NCBI RefSeq assembly: GCF_938045405.1
Contig: NZ_CALIMW010000104.1
Span: 1 to 11,122, forward strand
Source: an uncultured Campylobacter sp.
Lineage (GTDB): Bacteria; Campylobacterota; Campylobacteria; Campylobacterales; Campylobacteraceae
Direction: 5' to 3'
Length of the DNA: 11,122 nt
Shown: positions 1 through 5,520 of the stretch, one piece after another
Layout: each line of letters opens with the position of its first letter
How positions within the stretch are numbered: position 1 is the first letter of the stretch
Made by a program: the position numbers and the translations under genes
Notes under the pieces: model-generated
Database searches by the model: none
What the model saw: only the letters and a program-made list of their open reading frames with translations
Told to the model about the DNA's origin: nothing

Positions 1-56
1 CGCCCGTCGCGATCGTGATCATAATGGCAAATCTGCTGTTTTTCAGCGGGAAGTAG
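1..56 (+). CDS. C-terminal tail of a membrane protein (5' end outside window)
   Basis: Reading the frame that starts at base 3 gives PVAIVIIMANLLFFSGK followed by TAG at 54-56. The run is strongly hydrophobic and ends in a short polar, basic tail, as expected for the last transmembrane helix of an inner-membrane transporter or permease. Only about 17 codons are visible, so the family cannot be named. It could be a chance open frame at the window edge, but hydrophobicity and the clean stop favour a real gene running in from the left. Confidence 0.5.
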   Translation, partial: PVAIVIIMANLLFFSGK

Positions 57-543
57 AAAGCGAACGGAATAGATAGGAGCGAGCGAAATTTTACGCGATA
101 AATCGCGCGGCAGATTTGCGCGGCGAAGCGGAACGCGGGGATCGCGAGCTAATTTGTGACGTTTAAACCGGGCTAAATCGCGTGCTACGATCCGCAAAGC
201 GCCCGAGCAAAGGGTTTTGCGTAATGAAATTTCATGCGGTAAATCTTGCACAGTAAAATTAAAACGTAAAATTTTACGCCTCGTTTCGTAACAAAAAGAG
301 TTCAAACGCGCCTCTAGATTTAAAATTTACGCATTGAAATTTCGCAATCCTCTCGGCAAAGCTTAAAAGCATTAAAATTTTACTACCCACCAGCATAACG
401 AGCGCCGAAATGCGCAGTAAAGCAGCGGGCTTGCTTACAGACGCGACGAAGATTTTGCGGGTGCGGCCTAAACGGCTAGCGGCGCGCATTTGGGCCGAAT
501 GAACCCGTTTTAAAGCCGCACGATTTAAGCCGTCTTTAGCGCG
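57..543. other. Gene-poor intergenic stretch with scattered AAATTT words
   Basis: No convincing gene is seen. The stretch holds six RAATTY words (86, 227, 269, 323, 337, 375). Related words AATCTT at 242 and AATTAA at 257 make a short run with 13-15 bp steps between 228 and 270. One of the words lies in a perfect palindrome, CGTAAAATTTTACG, at 265-278. This resembles a sparser version of the array at 4900-5379. A possible minus-strand frame at 274-489 has no ribosome binding site and no recognisable domain, so I leave it out. Confidence 0.5.
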
Positions 544-912
544 CTAGCACTTGCCCGCTTTTTTAAGCAGAGCGTTGCAGTTACCACTTTTGGAACCTCC
601 AGTACCGCCTGCGCCAACAATTTTTGTGCAAAGCACGTCAGAATCAACTACTATAACGGATGAAAAATAGCAACGATACAAATCCCCGTTTTTGCTCCTG
701 ACCTTATAATGTACTGAGTCTATCTCACTTTTTACTGAATCAGGCACAACCGTTAGATTTGATTTATCTATACCAGTTGCCATTTCAGCGCGATCTAAGA
801 GTGTCGCTTCACTAGTCATCGGCTTTTTTATAAAACCACAACCACCTAAGACGGAAGCGGCTACAAAAGACACGGCTAAAGTAAAAAGGCTTTTTGAAAC
901 CAGATATTTCAT
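544..912 (-). CDS. Small cysteine-rich lipoprotein of unknown function
   Basis: The product is 122 residues. It begins with a lipoprotein signal: basic MKYLVSK, a hydrophobic core and the lipobox L-G-G-C with Cys25 as the lipidated residue, so it should be anchored in the outer or inner membrane facing the periplasm. The mature part has four further cysteines (81, 95, 112, 122), the last being the final residue, which could form two disulfides. It also has a Gly/Ser-rich stretch at about 100-110. I recognise no family. ATG 910-912 is preceded by AAAGGA at good spacing and by TATAAT on the minus strand at 943-948. Base composition is AT-richer than the housekeeping genes to the right, and an IS element lies just upstream, which suggests acquired DNA. 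Confidence 0.75.
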   Translation of the reverse strand: MKYLVSKSLFTLAVSFVAASVLGGCGFIKKPMTSEATLLDRAEMATGIDKSNLTVVPDSVKSEIDSVHYKVRSKNGDLYRCYFSSVIVVDSDVLCTKIVGAGGTGGSKSGNCNALLKKAGKC

Positions 913-942
913 CGTTTTTCCTTTTAATTAAAATATATATAA

Positions 943-948
943 ATTATA
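943..948 (-). promoter_or_regulatory. Candidate -10 box (TATAAT) of the small lipoprotein gene
   Basis: On the minus strand bases 948-943 read TATAAT, about 30 bases upstream of ATG 912, with an AAAGGA ribosome site between. No -35 box is evident, as is usual for Campylobacter sigma-70 promoters. The box sits only a few bases outside the presumed left end of the IS element (about 951-954), so the sequence upstream of it now belongs to the IS. Confidence 0.5.
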
Positions 949-1017
949 ACGCCGTCCCAATTTAAATCTCCTTAAAATATGGATTAAACTACTATTTTAA
1001 AATTTTAGGCTAAGATA

Positions 1018-1047
1018 AGTTAAAAACTTTCAAAGGAGTTTTTAACT
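1018..1047 (+). promoter_or_regulatory. Perfect hairpin masking the transposase ribosome site
   Basis: Arms GTTAAAAACT (1019-1028) and AGTTTTTAAC (1037-1046) are perfectly complementary, with an extra A-U pair (1018/1047) and an 8-base loop TTCAAAGG. The only good Shine-Dalgarno, AAAGGAG (1032-1038), lies in the loop and the first bases of the 3' arm. Many insertion sequences fold the ribosome site into a hairpin so that read-through transcripts from outside cannot be translated. That role is inferred here from position alone. Confidence 0.55.
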
Positions 1048-1053
1048 ATAGTT

Positions 1054-1749
1054 TTGTCGATGAAAAACAGGTATATAGTCCGTTCAAGAATTTCTGAAGC
1101 TAAATTTAGAGAAATTCTAAAGTACTTCACGGAGGATATAGAAGCATCAAAGATATCAAATTTAACTAAAATTTCAGAAGCAACCCTATGTAAAATCTTT
1201 AGAGAAATAAGAATTCTTATGTCTAAAGAGTGTGAAAAGATATCTAAGTTTTCAGGCGAAATAGAAATAGACGAAAGCTACTTCGGATCTAAAAGAGTAA
1301 GAGGAAAAAGAGGCAGAGGCACAGCAAATAAAACACCAGTATTTGGAATGCTAAAGCGTGACGGTAAGGTCTATACCCAGATAGTTAAAAACTGCTCTGC
1401 AAATGAACTAATACCGATATTATCGGAGTTTAGCGAATTAGACGAGAGTGTAATTTACTCTGATTGTTGGAAAGCTTATGACGGATTGGTTGATTACGGA
1501 GCCAAAGCTCACTACAGAGTGAAGCACTCTAAAAATGAATTTGCTAACGGTAAAAACCATATAAACGGTATAGAAAACTTTTGGGGTTATGCTAAACATA
1601 GACTAGCTAAATTTAAAGGGATAAAGAAAGAAAATTTCTTGCTTCATTTAAAGGAATGCGAATTTAGATATAATACTAAAACTACACAGGAAAACTTATA
1701 TCAGAAACTGTTGAAACTGATAAGAGAAAATCCGCTTAAGTTTAATTGA
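1054..1749 (+). CDS. IS1595-family (IS1016-like) transposase
   Basis: A 231-residue DDE/DDN-type transposase. The N-terminal part (about 10-55, SRISEAKFREI then a helix-turn-helix-like KISNLTKISEATL) fits the DNA-binding region. There is no N-terminal zinc ribbon, as in IS1016-type members. The catalytic core shows EIDESYFG (Asp73), YSDCWKAYD (Asp137) and HINGIENFWGYAKHRL (Asn171/Glu174), spaced as in the ISXO2-like domain, and ends with FRYN at about 204-207. No frameshift or stop is present, so it may be active. The first possible start is TTG 1054; ATG 1060 is two codons later and gives MKNRYIV, typical of the family. The Shine-Dalgarno at 1032-1038 is unusually far from either start (15 and 21 bases). 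Composition is visibly AT-richer than the flanks to the right, in line with recent arrival. Confidence 0.92.
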   Translation: MSMKNRYIVRSRISEAKFREILKYFTEDIEASKISNLTKISEATLCKIFREIRILMSKECEKISKFSGEIEIDESYFGSKRVRGKRGRGTANKTPVFGMLKRDGKVYTQIVKNCSANELIPILSEFSELDESVIYSDCWKAYDGLVDYGAKAHYRVKHSKNEFANGKNHINGIENFWGYAKHRLAKFKGIKKENFLLHLKECEFRYNTKTTQENLYQKLLKLIRENPLKFN

Positions 1750-1772
1750 GCCATTAAAAATATAAAATTTTG

Positions 1773-2603
1773 CTATCTAAGCCTAATAACACCGCCGTTT
1801 TCATTTAGAATTTTTGCAACTTCGGGCAATTTATATGTTTCCATGCAGAATTCGTCATTTTGGCTTGCGCCTTTTCGTATCTCCAAACTAGCGTTTTTGC
1901 CTGTATTGATTGTGGTTATAGTAAAGCAGCTGACATAGCTCGTCGTGCCTATGCTAATCGAGTTTGGAGCTATCTGCTCGACCGTCATGCTTGTTATCTT
2001 GTTTGGATTTTCGTCGAATCTACCTTGCGATACGTAAAAATCAATATAGTCTTTTATCACGATTTGCAATTTTTTCGATAATGCCTCGTAGACCTCTTCT
2101 TTGCTCATTCTAAGGTCTTCCTTGAGAAACTTTATCTCCTTTCTTAAAAGCCTACATTTCGGGCTGATTGTATCATTTCTGCATTCCTCCAGTAGATAAG
2201 TCAGCCTATTTTTAGGCGCTGTAGAGTTTATCGGCAAACCCGTGACGGCTAGAAACAGAAAGCATTCCACGTCGAATTCCGTATTTCGCACCTCTTTGCG
2301 CTCGCACATAGCTTTTTGTTTTTCATCTTGCGCCTTTACCTCTTGCCTTGATGCCGCTTGCATCATACTTTTATAGAAGATTTTAAAATACGCCATCGCG
2401 GCTCGTTCGCAGTTGTCGTAAATCTCTGCCGATTCTTTGGATAGATCGGCTAGGGCGCACGCCTCGGAGACGCTTTTTGCTTTATCCGGATTGGCGGCAT
2501 AAAAATCCTCCGTTTGAATATCCTCTATTTCTCCCCTATCGCATCCAGCCAAGCTTAAGCTCAAAAGCACGCCTAACGATGCTGCCAAGACCCTATTTTT
2601 CAT
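1773..2603 (-). CDS. EexN-like lipoprotein
   Basis: The product is 276 residues with a clear lipoprotein signal (MKNRVLAASLGVLLSLSLAGC, Cys21). Residues 33-68 have the pattern of the EexN entry-exclusion lipoprotein family: D-F-Y-x2-N-P-x-K-A, then about nine residues to Cys49, and Cys65 in a DNCERA context. EexN proteins of IncN-type plasmids reduce uptake of related plasmids, but many Campylobacter chromosomes carry members without known function. The rest of the protein (about 90-276) is longer than plain EexN. It has six more cysteines (100, 114, 141, 150, 226, 253), a charged helical stretch at about 150-185 and a beta-rich tail, and I recognise no domain in it. ATG 2601-2603 has AAGGG seven bases upstream. 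No transfer genes are in the window. The family call rests on a short motif and is tentative. Confidence 0.7.
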   Translation of the reverse strand: MKNRVLAASLGVLLSLSLAGCDRGEIEDIQTEDFYAANPDKAKSVSEACALADLSKESAEIYDNCERAAMAYFKIFYKSMMQAASRQEVKAQDEKQKAMCERKEVRNTEFDVECFLFLAVTGLPINSTAPKNRLTYLLEECRNDTISPKCRLLRKEIKFLKEDLRMSKEEVYEALSKKLQIVIKDYIDFYVSQGRFDENPNKITSMTVEQIAPNSISIGTTSYVSCFTITTINTGKNASLEIRKGASQNDEFCMETYKLPEVAKILNENGGVIRLR

Positions 2604-2640
2604 GATAATTCCCTTATAATCATTGATTTTACGTCCGTAT

Positions 2641-3507
2641 TCAAAGTAAAATTTTAAAATCCTCGAGCGAAAAGAGTAAAATTTTATCGCTTTTTAGGTT
2701 TCGCAGCTCGCCGCTAAAGCCGCTTTTGGAAAACAGCGCGAGCAGATCGGGCGCGAGGCGCGCTTTTTCGCATTTGAGTATGAGCTCGTTTAGCACGTTT
2801 TTTGAAATTTTTCGCTCCTTGTATTTGCACTCGCCCGCGACGCAAAAGCTCTCAAATTTCGCGTAGATGTCGATCTCGACCTCCTTGTTCCAAAAGCTTG
2901 AAATTTGCGAAATCTCTAAATTTAAATACTTCGCGAGCAGTTCTTTGCTTAAAATTTCAAACCCGAGCCCCGCGTAGGCGTTAAAATCTGCTTTGATTAG
3001 ACTTAGCACGCGTCCTATTTCGCCGCGTCGCAGCGCGGGCAGGTTCGGCTCGATAAATCTAAACCAAAACCTCGCAAAGTTGCTGCTGAAATGGACTTTG
3101 TCCGTGATATGGTAGCGGCGCAGCGCGCGCGGGAGGCGGTCGTTTTTGCGCTCTTTTTGCGCCCTTTGCTCGCTTGATTTTTCGGTGATTAAAAACTTCG
3201 CGTTTATGAGATCTGCGGTGATTTTTTGTGCCGTAAATCGCGGCAAGATTTTTGAAATTCCTATTTTTTTGCGGTCGCTTCTAGCGAATTTCATCAGCGC
3301 TTTTTTGATCTGCTCTTCGCACTCGCCGCCGAATTTAAAGCGCTCGCCGAGATGTTCAAAGCAGAGCAAAATTTCATTTTCGATCGCTTCGAAAACGTCC
3401 GCGTAGCCGCTTATACAGCCGATCTCGTCAAATACGAAATGAAACTGCAAAATCGCGTCGATACCAACATCGCCTAAATTTCGCGCAGTGTCTTTTAACT
3501 CGTAAAT
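2641..3507 (-). CDS. Stand-alone DUF234 / PD-(D/E)XK-like protein
   Basis: This matches the C-terminal region of the archaeal-type STAND ATPases (DUF234), here without the ATPase. Counting from TTG 3450, residues 65-90 resemble a winged helix. Residues 115-137 carry the family pattern ITDKVHFSSNFARFWFRF-IEPN. The nuclease-like core follows: Glu165 (GFEIL), Asp194 (EVEIDIYAK) and Glu207-x-Lys209 (GECKYKERKI), the E-D-ExK layout of PD-(D/E)XK folds. Substrate and role are unknown; stand-alone copies are common in epsilonproteobacteria. The only standard start, TTG 3450, has no ribosome site. The same frame stays open and family-like upstream (YELKDTARNLGDVGIDAI). An AAGGAGG sits at 3519-3513, exactly five bases before ATT 3507-3505, so I place the start at ATT, giving 288 residues. 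A mutated start (pseudogene) is the alternative. Confidence 0.75.
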   Translation of the reverse strand: MYELKDTARNLGDVGIDAILQFHFVFDEIGCISGYADVFEAIENEILLCFEHLGERFKFGGECEEQIKKALMKFARSDRKKIGISKILPRFTAQKITADLINAKFLITEKSSEQRAQKERKNDRLPRALRRYHITDKVHFSSNFARFWFRFIEPNLPALRRGEIGRVLSLIKADFNAYAGLGFEILSKELLAKYLNLEISQISSFWNKEVEIDIYAKFESFCVAGECKYKERKISKNVLNELILKCEKARLAPDLLALFSKSGFSGELRNLKSDKILLFSLEDFKILL

Positions 3508-3519
3508 TTCGCCCTCCTT
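3505..3519 (-). promoter_or_regulatory. Strong Shine-Dalgarno before a non-canonical ATT start
   Basis: On the minus strand AAGGAGG (3519-3513) is followed by GCGAA and ATT (3507-3505), in frame with the DUF234 gene. No ATG, GTG or TTG occurs in this frame between the upstream stop (3534-3532) and TTG 3450. The ribosome site lies between short complementary arms CGCCC/GGGCG (3526-3522 and 3514-3510), which might fold over it. AUU starts are known, for example in infC, but are rare. Confidence 0.5.
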
Positions 3520-3545
3520 GCGGGCGTAATTTTAGCGAGTTTGGA

Positions 3546-3551
3546 TATAAT
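3546..3551 (+). promoter_or_regulatory. -10 box (TATAAT) of the cysteine desulfurase-like gene
   Basis: A perfect TATAAT follows a T-rich stretch, with no clear -35, in the Campylobacter style. Transcription would start near 3557-3559, giving a leader of about 18 bases that still contains the GGAG at 3565-3568. The position excludes the upstream TTG at 3552 as translation start. Confidence 0.65.
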
Positions 3552-3575
3552 TTGCAAAAATTTTGGAGTCGCGCT

Positions 3576-4892
3576 TTGGATTTTCAAACGATCAAAGAAA
3601 ATATCATCTTAAAAGAGGGGGTCAAATACTTCGATTGCGCCGCCTCGGGCCTTGCGTATCGCCCTATAGAAGCAGAGATCGAGCGCGTGCTTGCAACATA
3701 TGCCAACGTCCACTCCGCAGGCGGAGAGAGCGCCGAGATTACGAGCGATTACTACGAAAATGCAAGAGCCAAAATCAAAGAGCTTCTGGGCTGCGAGGAG
3801 CGCTACTACCTGATCTCCTGCGGTTTCGGCGCGACTGCGGCGATAAAGAAGCTCTGGGAAATTCTAGGCATCTACCTGCCGCCTGCTACGCGAGACAGGT
3901 TCGGCTTGCGGCGCGAGAGCCTAAAAGATCTGCCGCTTTTCATCATCTCGCCTTTTGAGCATCATTCCGTGGAGATCAGCCTAAGACAGGGGCTTTGTGA
4001 GGTCGTGCGCGTGCCGCCGGATCCAAGCGGACTGATGGATTTTTCGCGGCTGGGCGAAATTCTATCCGCAAACAAAGGGCGCGAAATTTACGGCGTACTT
4101 ACCGCGGCATCGAACGTGACGGGGTTTAAGCTTGATTACAAGCGCGCTTACTTGATGCTAAAAGCGCATGGCGGGCGGCTGTTTGTGGACGCTAGCGCGC
4201 TCATCGCGCACGAAAACGTAGATCTCGGCTTTTGCGACGGAGTGTTTTTCGGCGCGCACAAGCTTTTGGGCGGCGTGGGCGCTAGCGGGATTTTGGCGGT
4301 GCGAAAGGAGCTTTTGCGCGGCGAGGAGCCGACGTTCGCGGGAGGCGGCACGATCAAATACGCGGATGCCCTAACTCAGCGCTTTATAATCGACAAGGAG
4401 CGCTTGGAAGAAGCGGGCACGCCGGGCATCATCGCGCTGGTGCGAGCTTATCTTGCCCTAAAGCTTCGCAAAAGCGCGGGACTAGAGGCGATCAAGTCGC
4501 GCGAAGAGGCGATCTGCAGGCGCTTCATAAGCGAAATTTCAAAGATCCCAGAGATTGAAATTTACGGCAATCTCACCGCGCCGCGCGTGCCGATCTTTGC
4601 TTTTAATATGCAAGGACTCGGCGCAGACGCGCTGGCCGGGGTGCTCGGGCAGAAATTTGAAATCCAGACCCGCGCAGGTTGCGACTGTGCAGCGCCATAC
4701 GGCTTTGATCTGCTCGGTTTGCAGCCCGATACCGAAATGTCGCGCAAACCCGCTTGGGTGCGGGCTAGCTTCTCGTTCATCCATGATGAAAGCGACGTGG
4801 ATTTCTTGGCGGAGGCGCTAAGGCAGATCGCTAAAATTCGCGATAAAATCACCTTCGTAGCGGGCAAATATCGCTGCGGCAGCATAAATTGA
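3576..4892 (+). CDS. Class V aminotransferase, cysteine desulfurase (NifS/CsdA/SufS-like)
   Basis: A PLP-dependent fold-type I enzyme of 438 residues that probably takes sulfur from cysteine onto an active-site cysteine for Fe-S or thiolation pathways; the true acceptor is unknown. Counting from TTG 3576, landmarks are YFDCAASGLAY (19-29), HSAGGESAEITSDYYENAR (46-64), the His129 of PFEHHSV that stacks on PLP, VDASA with Asp205, GAHKLLGG with the Schiff-base Lys229, and RAGCDCAAPYG with Cys369/Cys371 as candidate sulfur-carrying residues. The frame is open from TTG 3552, but that lies upstream of the likely transcription start. TTG 3576 has GGAG seven bases before it and gives MDFQTIKENIILKEG, so I use it. 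No Fe-S scaffold gene is adjacent. Selenocysteine lyase is another possibility, because class V members cannot be separated by eye. Confidence 0.85.
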   Translation: MDFQTIKENIILKEGVKYFDCAASGLAYRPIEAEIERVLATYANVHSAGGESAEITSDYYENARAKIKELLGCEERYYLISCGFGATAAIKKLWEILGIYLPPATRDRFGLRRESLKDLPLFIISPFEHHSVEISLRQGLCEVVRVPPDPSGLMDFSRLGEILSANKGREIYGVLTAASNVTGFKLDYKRAYLMLKAHGGRLFVDASALIAHENVDLGFCDGVFFGAHKLLGGVGASGILAVRKELLRGEEPTFAGGGTIKYADALTQRFIIDKERLEEAGTPGIIALVRAYLALKLRKSAGLEAIKSREEAICRRFISEISKIPEIEIYGNLTAPRVPIFAFNMQGLGADALAGVLGQKFEIQTRAGCDCAAPYGFDLLGLQPDTEMSRKPAWVRASFSFIHDESDVDFLAEALRQIAKIRDKITFVAGKYRCGSIN

Positions 4893-5520
4893 GCTCGCGA
4901 AATTTTGTAGCAAGAGCCGCTTTTAAATTTTACGGCGCGGGATTTTGCCACATAAAATTTTGTCGGTGAAATTTCGCAGCGTAAAATTTTATAGCTTGGA
5001 ATTTTAAAGCGTAGAATTTTATGCGCGGCTCGGGCAGCAGATATTCCGTGCCGATTGGAACGTAAAATTTTTCGGCATAAAATTTCGCGGCTTAGAATTT
5101 TGAAATTTTAAATTGTGAGCTGAATTCTGGCGGTAAATTTTGTGCTGAGGAATTTTGCGCCGTGAAATTTGAGCGGTAGAATTCCGTGCCGCGCGGATAA
5201 ATTTTACACCGCCAAATTTTAAAATTCCGAAATTTCAAAATTTCGCTATTCGAATGAGCTTCGCAATTTTTGTATTTCGTGAACGCATGGAAAATTCTGC
5301 GCCGTGGAATTTTAGCCGCAAAATTTTGAAATTTTACAAAGCTGAATTTTACTCGGCAGACTTACGCGGCGAGAAATTTTACCGCAGAGCTCGTGGCGGC
5401 GTAAATTGACGCGACCGCGCCCGTCCGAAAGCCAAATTAGGGCGCGAGCGCTTGCGATAAGAGCGCAAATTTTAAGAAGCGAAATTCTGCGCCGCTAAAA
5501 GGCGTAAAATTTCATTAAAT
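4893..5520. other. Intergenic region between converging genes
   Basis: This stretch separates the + strand cysteine desulfurase-like gene from the 3' end of the - strand phosphoethanolamine transferase gene, so it is a convergent 3'-3' region where promoters are not required. It is filled mainly by the RAATTY array. The last part (5380-5520) is GC-richer and includes a weak hairpin, GCGCT (5448-5452) with AGCGC (5462-5466), followed by AAATTTT, which could act as a feeble terminator for + transcripts. I see no RNA gene and no promoter with support. Confidence 0.6.
4900..5379. repeat. Degenerate 15-bp array of RAATTY words
   Basis: I count 27 RAATTY words, starting at 4900, 4925, 4955, 4969, 4984, 4999, 5014, 5065, 5080, 5095, 5103, 5122, 5135, 5150, 5165, 5179, 5199, 5214, 5222, 5230, 5238, 5292, 5307, 5321, 5329, 5344 and 5374. 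Most steps are 14-15 bp, some are 8, and one is 30. The units share GC-rich spacers, consensus roughly RAATTTTRYRGCSKR. By composition alone about one such word would be expected in this length. Units vary too much for a recent tandem duplication, and spacers keep changing while the AATT core stays, so the core looks selected or repeatedly seeded. No open reading frame of note crosses it. Confidence 0.75.

Larger units (their letters stand above)
951..1752 (+). mobile_element. IS1595-family insertion sequence (about 0.8 kb)
   Basis: A single transposase gene fills an AT-rich element of about 800 bp, the usual size for the small IS1016-like members of the IS1595 family. A weak terminal inverted repeat can be drawn: 954-968 (GTCCCAATTTAAATC) against the reverse complement of 1752-1738 (GGCTCAATTAAACTT), 11 of 15 matching. 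Ends are therefore approximate, and I could not find a convincing 8-bp target duplication, so the copy may be old or its ends eroded. The right end lies about 20 bases beyond the stop of the EexN-like gene, and the left end abuts the promoter of the small lipoprotein, so neither reading frame is broken. Confidence 0.7.

Noticed and set aside
274..489. A 71-codon minus-strand frame
   Set aside because: It has no ribosome site before its ATG, no recognisable domain, and its content follows from the AAATTT-rich intergenic sequence. A real small protein cannot be fully excluded.
937..1766. ATATAAA at 937-943 and 1760-1766 as the IS target duplication
   Set aside because: Both flanks are AT-rich, the match is only seven bases, and the ends it would define do not carry a matching inverted repeat.
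544..3507. A defence or toxin-antitoxin island made of the lipoproteins, transposase and DUF234 protein
   Set aside because: The genes are not co-directional units with coupled translation, the IS separates two of them, and no toxin, antitoxin or defence domain beyond the nuclease-like fold is visible.
3563..3958. Plus-strand frame inside the cysteine desulfurase-like gene, and similar frames within 4148-4951
   Set aside because: They are alternative frames of a well-supported gene, rich in Arg, without ribosome sites or domains.
4955..5110. The 15-bp (five-codon) period as a relic of a pentapeptide-repeat gene
   Set aside because: A frame reading V-K-F-Y-S-like units can be traced for a few repeats, but 14- and 8-bp steps break it, stops recur, and the units do not match the A-(D/N)-L-x-x pattern.
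4900..5379. The periodic words as a CRISPR array
   Set aside because: The conserved part is only 6-7 bases and the period 15 bp; repeats of 24-40 bp, unique spacers and cas genes are all missing.
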